Source: Magicicada septendecula (taxonomy: Eukaryota; Arthropoda; Insecta; Hemiptera; Cicadidae). Taken from it: DNA of 64,000 nucleotides. Shown piece by piece: positions 10,257 through 23,498 of the stretch. Made by a program: the position numbers and the translations under genes. Each line of letters begins with the position of its first letter. Position 1 is the stretch's first letter. Below the pieces are notes generated by a model. That model saw nothing but the letters and a program-made list of their open reading frames with translations. It searched no databases and was not told where the DNA came from. The stretch is from NCBI GenBank assembly GCA_034769895.1, contig CM068369.1, forward strand, positions 144,915,574 through 144,979,573, given 5' to 3'.

Positions 10257-13202
10257 TGTTACAACACAAATAAGCCACCCCAGTACCAGGGATAAAAAAG
10301 ATAATTATAAATGTAAAAATATATCATATCAAATAAAATGTTTAAAACTAAATAAAATTTAAAAACTATGACACGACGAACGACGACATTACCCAACCCA
10401 AGTGATTGACTCAACAACAGAAAACAAAAGAAGAAGGGAACCACGAAACAAACACAAAGAAAAAAGTGATTGACCCAACAACAGAAAACAAAGAGGAAGG
10501 GAACCACGAAACATACACAAAGAAAAAGGTGATTAACCAAACAAATACGAACTAACAAAAGAAGGTAACAAACCAGAAATAAAGACAATTAAAGGAAGTG
10601 AATGGATTCCTACAACTAATTGAAATTAAACCAGACGAGAAGAGGAGAACCGAATCAAAATGAAGACAACTGAAGATGAAGAAGATGAAGAAGAAGAAGG
10701 AAGAGGCGACAAAGTGAAGCTAAGAAATAACAAACACCACATATGAAAGGGAGAAATGGTATACTCAAAGATAGAATACTGTAAATAAACCCCAAGTATT
10801 TATCCACTAATGAAAACAAATATTATTGTAGTAAATGAAATAATTTATATACCTGTTTTAAACAAAAGACAATTAAAAAGTAACTTAGTGAAGAAAAGTA
10901 CACTAACCCAATTAGTAAAGTTAGATTTAATGAAATGTAAATAACCAAATGTCATTAATGATAAGTATTATGTTATAAGGAAATAGTGAGAAATAAAAGA
11001 GAAATAAGTATAGGGATTACCCACTAAGTAACACTTAATATAAACAGTGAATAAAGTGCAATAGTGAAAGTGTAAATACCCCAAAATAGTGAGTGTATCA
11101 GTGATAAACCTCAGTTAGTTAAAGGTGAAAGTGATACGTGGAAAAAGATATTATCAGTAATAAAAATGTATTAATAGATAAGAAAACACTTAATAAATCA
11201 TTGATAAACCAATCAATGATGTAAGTGAGCTTATGAACAATCATATAATTAAGAATAATTAAAAATAGTATTTAAAATAGAGATAAGTAAAGGATGTAGT
11301 ATTATTCAGGGAGAAAGCCCATGTAAAAACAGTTTGTGTTAACATGGAATTGAGGAAGGTAGTAGTAATAAAATAAGAATTTGCATTAAAATTAAGTATA
11401 CAATTAATAAAACACCCCATATTAGAAGGGAAAATAAATTTAATGAGTTTGAAAGAAGTGATGCTGTTTCTTACTCAAAGTAATAGCAAAAGAATGAAAT
11501 GAATGTTAAACCAACAGTAACTAATAACTTATAAAGAATTGTTTGTTTTAATGTTATGAATAGGATATGGCTGAAAGAGACTTGCAGTCCATAAGCCTAA
11601 TTGTTATATTTTAAAGATGTATAATGAAAACTATATTGACATAAAATCAGAACACAAACAGAATCAAAACGGAACAAAAACAATTATAATAATAAAGTGA
11701 AGCCCATCAGGCTGAATTAAAATGTAATTTAAAAGAAATAAGTAAACTACCATCATGGCTACTTTTGGCTATGAAAACGTCTAACTGTCAGACACACACA
11801 AATGTCAATTGTAACAAATTCACAAGGAAATTTACTAATCTAAGACCAGTATATAGCCAGTAATTATGTATCAATCATTTTAAAAGATAAATGTTATTAT
11901 AAAAGTTTAATTTAAAAGAGATATGTAATTTATCAGATGTCACAATAATTAGACTAAAGTTAATGTATAATAGAATATGACCTTATGAGGTATCATTTTA
12001 AACTTTGAAAGGAAATAACGACAATAGTGATATTATTTATTACCCCAAAAGGAAGATAGAGGAATCAAATCATTCAGAAAATATATAATAAATCTGAATA
12101 AAAAATTCAAATATCTTAACAATGCTTTTGAAAGAGGCCTTAACCAATCAAAGGGTTTCTGTTACCATAGAAACAGGCCGTTGAATACTAATTTTCCATT
12201 AAATTTATTAGACTTGAAAAGATGACGCATGGGTAAGTGGTACGCAAGATTGTGATGACTAAAATTTTACATTAAAAAGTTCAAAAGACGTTCAGAAATC
12301 GACTACAAGAACCAATGACGAGTAGATGCAGAACTTCTAATATTAAACGATGTCCTGGAACCAAATAAAAGAAATTAAATAGCAGAAAGTCCCAAGACGA
12401 GATAGAAGAAGATGCCCGAAGCCTAAACCAGCCCAAAATTGTAGAATTTCCATCACCCCAGACGACAACATATCACCACTGTCTGAACTGATAAGTATCA
12501 ACTAAATTCCTTTATCCCAGAAACCAAATTACTTTAAATATTTCTCAAGTCAATCAAAATTTCTCACTATTAAACAAAATTAATTTTCTTTCAAAGGTTT
12601 AAAGCATAATCAACTTACGTAAAACAATTGTTAATTAAAATATAACCTCGCATTAGTGTGCGAACTTTGTAACAAATAATACGACACTACCGAACAATTT
12701 GTAAATACACTTTATACTCTTTAAGTACGTATAAGGTATGGTAGTGTACGTTTTTAATGTAACCAGCTTTTATGTTTTATTTTATAATCCAAAGAACCCC
12801 AGATTTTGAACAGATTAATATATTGTATGTAAACAGAGGCCAGGACAGCATCAAAATAATTTGTTTCAAAACCAATTTCGCCAACTTTGAGATATGTGTG
12901 TTTCATGTTCTAAGCCGGAGCAATTTGTTATTAAATCATTTATAATCCTTTTATCATATTAGTTAATGACCAATTTTGCATTAAAATCACAGTACAGAGT
13001 ATTACCATCGTTTTATTTCATAGGACGTTGTATAATATATGTGTGTTAGCAAATTTTAATAAGTAACCAACTAGCGCTACTCACGAGTGGACAATATGAC
13101 AACCTGTACAGCGGCGGGAATCGTTCGAACGCTCCAGCCGTCAACGCTGACAACACTTATTTAATTTGTAATTTAACAAATTTAATTGTTTTAATATAAA
13201 CA
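10257..13202 (+). mobile_element. Element A, LTR 3 (full)
   Basis: This aligns base for base in length with LTR 2. Most of the dozen or so differences are CG/TG exchanges (for example gtaagcgg/gtaagtgg, aacttatg/aacttacg, aataatgac/aataacgac). It ends AACA three bases before another TGGCGCC primer site. Confidence 0.8.
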
Positions 13203-13408
13203 ATTTGGCGCCACCCGGGATTCGCAACCCCTATGAATAAACAGGTAGGTTGTACTGATAATTTAGACCATGCTACAGACATCAGTAGTGACAACCATTA
13301 TTGTAACGACCGGTGTGAGGCGAACACACCACATTAACACTTATACACATAAGAAACAAGTGTAAACATTTTACAGAGATGCACCAGCTGTAGTTGTTAA
13401 TCGTTACA
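13203..13408 (+). mobile_element. Element A, third leader fragment
   Basis: Primer-binding site and 5' leader of a third A unit, broken off 49 bp before where the ORF would start. Three of its differences from the two other leaders are CG-to-TG. At 13408 it passes directly into element B in the opposite orientation. Confidence 0.7.
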
Positions 13409-14163
13409 ATTAACATGATTAAAATACAATAAATTCTTACATTCTAACATCTAGCATTTACTAGCATCAACATAACTTGTATGGTAATCACAAGCAATAA
13501 TAACATAACATGGTAAATAATTATATAAATAAACACGTTAAAACTTTATATTAATAATAATCTTTTTGTTGTCCTTTTTTAACAAATGGTTTGGGGTGTG
13601 CCCCTTAATCACGTTTATTCTCAATATAATTAATTTTTTACATTATTTTTAATTATATGCATTGGATTCTCTTGTTTGGGCTAGTCATTTCATTTAAATT
13701 GATATAGTTAATAGAATTTAATTTCCCTTGAACCATTTATTTGCTGCTCTAGAGGTTTTTGTCTTTATAATAGATCTTTGGGTATCTGGATTATTATTCC
13801 CCTTCAATTCATTAGTCCTGGGCTATTATTCTTCACTTTTTCCTATTTTAAAATTGTAATTTCTATTTTATTTGTCCTGGGCTATTACTCTTCACTACTT
13901 CATATCTTACTGGGTCTACTAATTTTTATACTGATATGATACTCTTATTATTTATTTTTCAACGCTTTATGGCTATGATTTGACTACATATAATTCCTTT
14001 GAATTGACTTTTCTAGTTATGTCAAATTCTTTTGTTTATAATTGTAAATACTTTTCTGTTGATTTTTATTTAAGTTGATATTATTCCTTCTAGATGACTT
14101 CTTCCCTTCCTTTCATATATTACCTTATTTTGTAGAACAAGGTAAAAACTTCGTTGTGCTACA
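13409..14163 (-). mobile_element. Element B 3' LTR, 5' portion only
   Basis: Read on the minus strand, the LTR starts TGTAGCACAACG at 14163, right after a purine tract (ATAGGGGGCATT). Its 755 bp match 19831-20585. The rest of this LTR (about 1.9 kb) is missing; element A begins instead. Confidence 0.75.
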
Positions 14164-15528
14164 AATGCCCCCTATAAAAGTGATTAGTTCAGCACATACT
14201 TTTAGTTTGGGTGAACTAATTGCTTCTGATATCCTTCTTTATTCTATTTTTCTTGGCTTCGTTTACCCTGATATACCTGTTTCTTCTGGTTGAGCTCTAA
14301 ATTGATTTTGCATTCTTGAATAATTCAATTGAATAATTGATATGCATTCTTGTTGCCTTTACTTTTTATTCTACTCTTATGAGATAGTTCTTTTTAATCT
14401 GATTCATCCTTTTATTATTTAATATATCTATATTTTCCCCTTCTTATTTAGTGTTTCTTCATTTATATATTTACTCCCTAACATTCCCTAACAAGTGAGC
14501 TGGAACAGTTCAGAGTGGCACTTTTTCGGCTTCATTTCTCTGCTGACCAATACATCACTTCTTTGAGTTCAGAGGAATTATCATCTCTGCTCAATAATAA
14601 AAAACTGGTGGAATTATCTACATCCAGTTATTAAAATATTAATTATAATAAGTAGTCCATTTTGACTATTAATAAATATACTTAGATTCATCACTTCATA
14701 ATTATTCAGATTATTTAATATTTCTATCCATATGGTTATTCTTACATTTCAAAGCTCATTCTATATTACTTATCAATAGGTATTTGGCATAATATCCATT
14801 TCAGCCTTCTTTTTTGTGAAATTCGGCGACTTTAGTTAGTTTTTGTCACCGACTGTTTCTTTTTTACATTTTGGGTAGCACATGTTTACGTATATAGTTT
14901 TTTTTTCATTTGTTGTTTCATTAATTAGTTTATTGCTCATGGCATAATATCTGGTTTTAATACCTTTTCCTTATCTGTTTTAGTTAATTGGTTCTCCTCT
15001 TTATTCTTCGATAATCTTATTTTTTGTTCATAGGTATCATCAACTTATTACATTGAAAATATATACAATATCTGGATTCTTATTTACCTTTTTACTTTAA
15101 AGTCCTGTAACATTTTTGTTCCGATGGGTATTTCATTTATATAGTTGTCTTGAGTAGTCACTGTTTAGCCTTCATTATTGTGATAAAAAAATTTTCTTTT
15201 GTAAAAATATTTCATTCAATTTCTTTAATGTTGTTGTACTTATTATTTTTTAAACCTGAGATATCTTCTTTCATTACTTCTCCTTATTAATTGATCCAAA
15301 ACAAAGTTCTTCTGGCATATATTCTGTAAACTGTTCTTATTTGTTTTAATATGGAAATAATTTATTTATTTTCCCTTCTTATTTTATTTAAAACTATTTC
15401 CTTGATATTAACTATAAGATGTCCTTATTTATTCTTAGAATTTAGATGGTATTTATTTATTCGCTTCAAAATATCTTCTCCTAGATAATATGTAAGATGT
15501 ACTTACTCGTTTTAGAATTTTGATGGCA
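14164..15528 (-). other. Element B 3' noncoding region (copy 1), with hairpins
   Basis: T-rich on the plus strand, without coding potential. GTAAGATGTACTTAC (15492-15506) and ATAAGATGTCCTTAT (15414-15428) are short perfect inverted repeats within about 115 nt of the last gag-frame stop. They are the B counterpart of the hairpins in A and E. Confidence 0.55.
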
Positions 15529-17833
15529 TTACCATCTCACTACTTGATCGGGCCATATCCTTTCGGCGTAGCTGTGTGAATCATTCCTTTCATTCTCATT
15601 GCTGGGATCATTATTTGGTTCTTGGCTATCCCCCGCCATGATGTGGTTTATTACTCGTTCTTCGTTGCGAGAATGATTCACTGGTTCCTGTCACTCCCCG
15701 CGATCGTCAAATTGCACTTCATTCCTCCGCTGTCTATTTTGGTCTTCCAGGCTGGAACTTCGTCTGCGTACATAATTTCCCCGATCTTCACCTTCATGGT
15801 TTATCTGTCGTCCTCTGTCCTCATGGAAACTATTCCTCCTTTGGATTTGGTACCTCCGTTGTCCAATGCCTACTGCTCTTATGAAGTTCACCCTCGGTCG
15901 GGATGTCCTGTTATTATTATAATTACCACCTGATTGATAGTTTCTATGGTTACTTTGGTGAGGGTAATTATTATTTTGATTTGAATTTCTCTGACTATTT
16001 CTATTGTTTTCATTATTATTATAATAGGTATTTCTGTTTAATTGGTTGTTATCACCTCCACCATTATGGTTGTTATTATTATTGTTATTATTATTATTAC
16101 TGTTGCGACTATTATTATAATAATTATTATTTCAGTTCGAGGGGTTAAAATGATTATTATTCGCATTATTTTGACTGTTATTCACGTAGCTACCACCATT
16201 CCTAAATTCTGGTCTGTCAGTTCTTTTTCTACTCTGTCGGTAATCGTCTTCTTGCTCGTACATCTCGAGTAACTCCGTCATAGCTTGTACGGTCTTAATC
16301 TGACTATTCCTTCGTGCTCGGATTATATCCTCCTTGTAGTGATAGGACAATTTACTAACTAGGCACTCCTCGGGTATTTGAGGCTCTAGGTGTTTGGCCA
16401 CGCACACCTTCCCTAGGAAATATGAGGTCAAGGTGTTACCCCAATATGGGTTATATTTCCCATGGCATATATTGTCCCTTGCTATATTTTGCGTCGATTC
16501 CGACCAATACTTGGACTTGAACAATCTCTTAAACATTTGATAGTCAGTGATATCATCTCTGATTGCCATCCACCAATTATCGGTCATCTCTTTAAATGAC
16601 TCGTCTAGCACTTCCTTGTTTGTACTCCAACGATTACTTCTATGTTTAGCAAAATACTCTTCTATACGAGATATAAATTTCATAGGTTTTGTTTGGTACA
16701 ACCTGAAATTAACCCCTTCTCGGTTTTCTGCAGTGGAACAATGGGTAATGTTAGTTGGTCTGTTCAGACACGTTTCTATGTCTGCTTGGTTCTGGCGAAC
16801 CTGGCCATTTGTATTGGTAACGGCAGCTTCTATTCCGTCACATTTTTCTGTGACTCAGTTCTTCACTTTTTCCCATTCTTCATGTGCTTCCTTTTGTTTA
16901 TCTTCTATATTGGTAACCTTGGTGTTTACTTCTGCTTTAAAACTCTGTACTTCGGTGTTTACTTCTGCTTTAAGATTCTGCACTTCCCGCTCAGTCTGAC
17001 TACATCTTTCGTCAGCTTTTGTAATCCTTTGTTCTACCACTGTTATTTCCTCTTCTATCTTCTTGCTGATTGTTTCATTGTTCTCCATTATTTTCTGACT
17101 CAACTCTTCCTTTAATAATTCTATCCTTCCATCCAATCTGTCCATATTGTCCTGGTTAACTTCCCTTAATTCTTCTCTTAATAGTTGGTTATCCTCTTTC
17201 AATTCTTCCAACTTCTCCCCCATCTTTTCTTCCATCTTCATATTATTTTCCTCCGTCTTCTCTTCCATCTTACTACTATTCTCCTCCATCTTCTCTTCCA
17301 CCTTCTTACTATTCTCCCTTAACTCTTCCCTCAACTGTTGGTTGTCATCTTCCATCTTCTTACTGGTTTCCTCTATTTTCTTATTGGTATCTCCAATTTC
17401 CTTCCTGGTTTCTCCAATTTGGTTACTTAATTCTTCCTTTAATTCCTTACTGGTTTCCTCCATTTTCTTACTGGTATCTCCAATTTGGTTACATAATTCT
17501 TCCTTTAATTCCTTACTGGTTTCCTCCATTTTCTTACTGGTATCTCCAATTTGGTTACTTAATTCTTCCTTTAATTCCTTACTGGTTTCCTCCATTTTCT
17601 TACTCATGGATTTGTTATCCTCTCTCAATTCCATCATAAGCCTGAATATTTCTTGCATTGTCGCATTCTCTATTTGTTTTGGTTTTTCCGGTTGTTCTTC
17701 TTGTTGTTGTATGGGTTGGTTCGGTTCCGCCGGAGGTAATATCATCTTCCATTGGATTCGTCTCCTTGTCCTCTATGTCTATCTCCTCCTCGGGTTCTGC
17801 CGCCCTTTTCTTGGACGTCGCTCTCTTTCGCAT
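15529..17833 (-). pseudogene. gag: Element B Gag (copy 1), with stops and a frameshift
   Basis: This is the structural protein of the B element. From the 5' end it has an acidic N-terminus (start ATG at 17833, EPEEEIDIEDKE) and a frame change near 17735-17750. A coiled coil follows with a repeated unit (KKMEETSKELKEEL, three times) and then a capsid region (16701-16132). The capsid region contains KYWSES, YFLGKVCVAKHLEPQ and PEECLVSKLSYHY, closely matching E's capsid. The tail is Asn/Gly/Arg-rich and lacks a CCHC knuckle. In-frame TGA codons interrupt it at 16855 and 16132; copy 2 has CGA at the second site. A TGA at 15691, shared by both copies, may be the natural stop, with about 53 further open codons after it. 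No pol follows, so the element is non-autonomous. Confidence 0.8.
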
Positions 17834-17929
17834 TTCGATCGCTTTCCAGACTTGTTAACAGCTGCCAAGCTAAAAATAGGAAATTGGGCAACTTCTCCTT
17901 ATTATCTAGTCCTACCAATTCCTATTTTA

Positions 17930-17950
17930 AACCCCTAAAGTTGAGCGCCA
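17930..17950 (-). other. Element B primer-binding site
   Basis: On the minus strand TGGCGCTCAACTTTAGGGG starts three bases after the LTR end TACA. It shares the TGGCGC start with the A and E sites. Confidence 0.6.
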
Positions 17951-17953
17951 ATT

Positions 17954-20585
17954 TGTATTAAAACCAAGGTAATTACAAATAATATATAATTGGATAATAA
18001 AAAAAAAATTTTTTTATTTATTTAATTTTTAATTGGTGTAGTTGTTTTTTAATTGTTTAGACTCAATTAATAAAAAATATACTGTTTAATGACTGTGTGT
18101 GTTCAGATGTAAAATTATATATTTCTTCACTTCAAATAGATTATCTAAGCCGTATCGATTGCATGTAGCAGCCAATTTAAAATCTGTTCTTCTTCTTCTT
18201 CTACCTCGTCTACTTAAGAAGTTCACTTTTACTCTCAAATAATTAAAGTAATTCAATTTAAGGCTTAGCTGATCAATAAAACAGTATTAAAACGATAAAT
18301 GAGTTTATTTGTCAAACAATTATTTGAATTTGCCGCAACGGCTTGAATCTGATTCGATAAAAAGTTACAATTTGATTAATTTATATATTCAGAATATTTC
18401 AATGTAATTATTATATTATAACGTTCTTTTAACTGTAGAAATAGTCAGGAAAGGCAAGAGAATTCAATATTTACAAGGTATTAAAAAACATATTCATGAA
18501 ACAGACAAAAATGATAAAGTGTAATGTATATAAAGAGTTGATATTACGGTACTGTTGGCTTTGCTGACGTCACTCGTCATGTTACCGGCATCCTCTTCGA
18601 CTGGAATCAAAAATGGCTGCCTTAATGAGTTGAACTGCAATGTAATTTCAGCTACGAGTTCTTTCTTCAAATAAATGTCTCCGCTGGTTATTTCCTCTCC
18701 AGTGATGTTGTTCTTGGACGATCCAGGAGTTGTAGAGTATAGTGTTGTTTACCCACAGGATTTTGGTTCGGTAATAGTAGTGTTATGTCCCAAAAGGTTC
18801 CCTTCACTCGGTGGATGTTTATTCGAGTTCAATTTTGTTCTGCTGTCGTGTCTAGATGTAGTGACGGTTTAATTTAGTTTTAATGTTCAGTGATCAATAT
18901 TATAACAGTCTTCACTTTGGTTTATTTTCTATTCATCTTTATATGGCTTCGTCATATATCTCGGTTAGTGTTAGTAAAATTTTTGTTAATATTTCTTTGA
19001 GAAATCTTTTGACACGTCTATCTCGTTTGGCTTTTAACAATCAACTAACTGATTTTTGTTCCTTCATATATAAGATTTATAATATTTCGGTATCATTTCT
19101 CATTGTTCAGCCATCAGCTGTTTTCTTTGAATTCAATCTTATATATATATATATATAAAATATTGACATTTTTATGTTGAAATGGCTATAAATTATTTGT
19201 TTAGTACCTTTATGTAAATTTAATTATATAACAATATTCCTGATTTTATTTTATACAATTTAATACTAAATTTTCCCTAATTTGGTTTGAACTGTGCTTC
19301 TGAATTACATTCTTTGAAATTTATCTGTAGGCCTTAACTTGACTTACAGAATTACCTATTACTTGGTTTAAAATATGCCTTATGTTACAATTTACCCTTC
19401 ACTCGATTCCTAATTAAATGTCTGTAATTTACCTAATTTACATCTGGCTATTATTTTAAACATTTAACAAATCATTTGCATTTTACTAGTACACTTTACT
19501 GATTATGGCCTTACCTGGTATAAACACCTAATTTAAGTCAAATTTATATGTTGATTCCTCTCATTACCATTATAGGTCGTGGTTATTATTATGATAAGGT
19601 ATATGTATATTGAATAGGGTAATTCACATCAAATTAGTTTAGGTTCTATTAACTTGTATTCTTTGATTAGATTTATATGGTCAAATTTGAATTTGTCTTG
19701 GTCATCAATTTCCAATTTTCCTAGCAAAGTTATTATTAATTCATCTTATTATGTTCATATTTTTTATCTACTATTCTGGTTTGTTTCAATTAATAATTTG
19801 CCTTTCCTTACTTTACAAAACATAATATTAATTAACATGATTAAAATACAATAAATTCTTACATTCTAACATCTAGCATTTACTAGCATCAACATAACTT
19901 GTATGGTAATCACAAACAATAATAACATAACATGGTAAATAATTATATAAATAAACACATTCAAACTTTATATTAATAATAATCTTTTTGTTGTCCTTTT
20001 TTAACAAATGGTTTGGGCTGTGCCCCTTAATCACGTTTATTCTAAATATAATTAATTTTTTACATTATTTTTAATTATATGCATTGGATTCTCTTGTTTG
20101 GGCTAGTCATTTCATTTAAATTGATATAGTTAATAGAATTTAATTTCCCTTGAACCATTTATTTGCTGCTCTAGAGGTTTTTGTCTTTATAATAGATCTT
20201 TGGGTATCTGGATTATTATTCCCCTTCAATTCATTAGTCCTGGGCTATTATTCTTCACTGTTTCCTATTTTAAAATTGTCATTTCTATTTTATTTGTCCT
20301 GGGCTATTACTCTTCACTACTTCATATCTTACTGGGTCTACTAATTTTTATACTGATATGATACTCTTATTATTTATTTTTCAACGCTTTATGGCTATGA
20401 TTTGACTACATATAATTCCTTTGAATTGACTTTTCTAGTTCTGTCAAATTCTTTTGTTTATAATTGTAAATACTTTTCTGTTGATTTTTATTTAAGTTGA
20501 TATTATTCCTTCTAGATGACTTCTTCCCTTCCTTTCATATATTACCTTATTTTGTAGAACAAGGTAAAAACTTCGTTCTGCTACA
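17954..20585 (-). mobile_element. Element B LTR (full, 2632 bp)
   Basis: On the minus strand it runs from TGTAGCAGAACG (20585) to AATACA (17954). It is 5' LTR for copy 1 and 3' LTR for copy 2, the same one-LTR-between-two-units layout as in A. Its first 755 bp are repeated at 13409-14163. A short TA repeat lies at about 19139-19157. No coding sequence is recognised. Confidence 0.75.
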
Positions 20586-21916
20586 AATGCCCCCCTATAA
20601 AAGTGATTAGTTCAGCACATACTTCTAGTTTGGGTGAACTAATTGCTTCTGATATCCTTCTTTATTCTATTTTTCTTGGCTTCGTTTACCCTGATATACC
20701 TGTTTCTTCTGGTTGAGCTCTAAATTGATATGCATTCTTGTTGCCTTTACTTTTTATTCTACTCTTATGAGATAGTTCTTTTTAATCTGATTCATCCTTT
20801 TATTATTTAATATATCTATATTTTTCCCTTCTTATTTAGTGTTTCTTCATTTATATATTTACTCCCTAACATTCCCTAACATGTGAGCTGGAATAGTTCA
20901 GAGTGGCACTTTTTCGGCTTCATTTCTCTGCTGACCAATACATCACTTCTTTGAGTTCAGAGGAATTATCATCTCTGCTCAATAATAAAAAACTGGTGGA
21001 ATTATCTACATCCAGTTATTAAAATATCAATTATAATAAGTAGTCCATTTTGACTATTAATAAATATACTTAGATTCATCACTTCATAATTATTCAGATT
21101 ATTTAATATTTCTATCCATATGGTTATTCTTACATTTCAAAGCTCATTCTATATTACTTATCAATAGGTATTTGGCATAATATCCATTTCAGCCTTCTTT
21201 TTTGTGAAATTCGGCGACTTTAGTTAGTTTTTGTCACCGACTGTTTCTTTTTTACATTTTGGGTAGCACATGTTTACGTATATAGTTTTTTTTTCATTTG
21301 TTGTTTCATTAATTAGTTTATTGCTCATGGCATAATATCTGGTTTTAATACCTTTTCCTTATCTGTTTTAGTTAATTGGTTCTCCTCTTTATTCTTCGAT
21401 AATCTTATTTTTTGTTCATAGGTCTCATCAACTTATTACATTGAAAATATATACAATATCTGGATTCTTATTTACCTTTTTACTTTAAAGTCCTGTAACA
21501 TTTTTGTTTCGATGGGTATTTCATTTATATAGTTGTCTTGAGTAGTCACTGTTTAGCCTTCATTATTTTGATAAAAAAATTTTCTTTTGTAAAAATATTT
21601 CATTCAATTTCTTTAATGTTGTTGTACTTATTATTTTTTAAACCGGAGATAACTTCTTTCATTACTTCTCCTTATTAATTGATCCAAAACAAAGTTCTTC
21701 TGGCATATATTCTGTAAACTGTTCTTATTTCTTTTAATATGGAAATAATTTATTTATTTTCCCTTCTTATTTTATTTAAAATAATTTCCTTGATATTAAC
21801 TATAAGATGTCCTTATTTATTCTTAGAATTTAGATGGTATTTATTTATTCGCTTCAAAATATCTTCTCCTAGATAATATGTAAGATGTACTTACTCGTTT
21901 TAGAATTTTGATGGCA
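20586..21916 (-). other. Element B 3' noncoding region (copy 2), with hairpins
   Basis: Homologous to 14164-15528, with small indels; copy 1 has roughly 38 extra bases near 14308-14345. The hairpin GTAAGATGTACTTAC is conserved at 21880-21894. The purine tract next to the LTR has one more G than in copy 1. Confidence 0.55.
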
Positions 21917-23069
21917 TTACCATCTCACTACTTGATCGGGCCATATCCTTTCGGCGTAGCTGTGTGAATCATTCCTTTCATTCTCATTGCTGGGATCATT
22001 ATTAGGTTCTTGGCTATTCCCCGCCATGATGTGGTTTATTACTCGTTCTTCGTTGCAAGAATGATTCACTGGTTCCTGTCACTCCCCGCGATCGTCAAAT
22101 TGCACTTCATTCCTCCACTGTCTATTTTGGTCTTCCAGGCTGGAACTTCGTCTGCGTACATAATTTCCCCAATCTTCACCTTCATGGTTTATCTGTCGTC
22201 CTCTGTCCTCATGGAAACTATTCCTCCTTTGGTTTTGGTACCTCCGTTGTCCAATGCCTACTGCTCTTATGAAGTTCACCCTCGGTCGGGATGTCCTGTT
22301 ATTATTATAATTACCACCTGATTGATAGTTTCTATGGTTACTTTGGTGAGGGTAATTATTATTTTGATTTGAATTTCTCTGACTATTTCTATTGTTTTCA
22401 TTATTATTATAATAGGTATTTCTGTTTAATTGGTTGTTATCACCTCCACCATTATGGTTGTTATTATTATTGTTATTATTATTATTACTGTTGCGACTAT
22501 TATTATAATAATTATTATTTCGGTTCGAGGGGTTAAAATGATTATTATTCGCATTATTTTGACTGTTATTCACGTAGCTACCACCATTCCTAAATTCTGG
22601 TCTGTCAGTTCTTTTTCTACTCTGTCGGTAATAGTCTTCGTGCTCGTACATCTCGAGTAACTCCGTCATAGCTTGTACGGTCTTAATCTGACTATTCCTT
22701 CGTGCTCGGATTATATCCTCCTCGTAGTGATAGGACAATTTACTAACTAGGCACTCCTCGGGTATTTGAGGCTCTAGGTGTTTGGCCACGCACACCTTCC
22801 CTAGGAAATATGAGGTCAAGGTGTTACCCCAATATGGGTTATATTTCCCATGGCATATATTGTCCCTTGCTATATTTTGCGTCGATTCTGACCAATACTT
22901 GGACTTGAACAATCTCTTAAACATTTGATAGTCAGTGATATCATCTCTGATGGCCATCCACCAATTATCAGTCATCTCATTAAATGACTCGTCTAGCACT
23001 TCCTTGTTTGTACTCCAACGGTTACTTCTATGTTTAGCAAAATACTCTTCTATACGAGATATAAATTTT
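21917..23069 (-). pseudogene. gag: Element B Gag C-terminal half (copy 2), fused to D-type gag
   Basis: Capsid and Asn-rich tail of Gag, uninterrupted from the junction to a TGA at 22079, so less decayed than copy 1. It keeps KYWSES, YFLGKV and PEECLV, and CGA where copy 1 has a stop. The similarity to copy 1 ends at 23069, where copy 1 continues into the Gag coil but this copy continues into D-type gag on the same strand. Confidence 0.8.
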
Positions 23070-23408
23070 ATTTAACATGGATTCTTCTATGTCAGATATT
23101 CTGGCAATCTGATTATTAAGCTCACCTCATAATTCACCTACGTCACCATGTAGGAGACCCAATTCTCCTGTAGTATGTTCTTGCATCTGCTTTTGCTCTT
23201 GACTTAAGGCTTTGATGTCATCTGCTTCCTGCTTACTTTTTTCATCGCATCGTTTTTCTGCTACTTCCGCCTCCTGTCTGCGTCTTTCCTCTGCTTCCAG
23301 CAGGAGGGTTTTCTGTCTCTCTTCTGCTTTCTCTGCATCCTGTCATCATCATTCCTCTGTCTGCAACAACAGCGCCTGGAAATTTTCCATCATCTGACTG
23401 GCATCCAT
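23070..23408 (-). pseudogene. gag: D-type Gag N-terminal fragment
   Basis: Starting at ATG 23408, the translation (MDASQMMENFQALLLQTEE) matches the first residues of element D's Gag (MDHSQMMEALQTLLRQTQEE) and continues through the Gln/Glu-rich coil, with stops and indels. It ends in a segment like D's EESMSTKIS, just before 23069, and B capsid follows. It sits 90 bp downstream of a D-type LTR, the normal distance in D. Confidence 0.7.
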
Positions 23409-23498
23409 TGTTTTCCGATTAATTATGAATTACACTCGTCTTGTACAAAGTGTCCACTGTTTCCACTGTTAACCGTTCTATCCCAGTTCTGACACCAC

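Noticed and set aside
15903..16272. Tyr- and Ile-rich plus-strand ORFs at 15903-16272 and 22291-22660
   Set aside because: Antisense of the Asn-rich Gag tail of element B (AAT/AAC codons read backwards).
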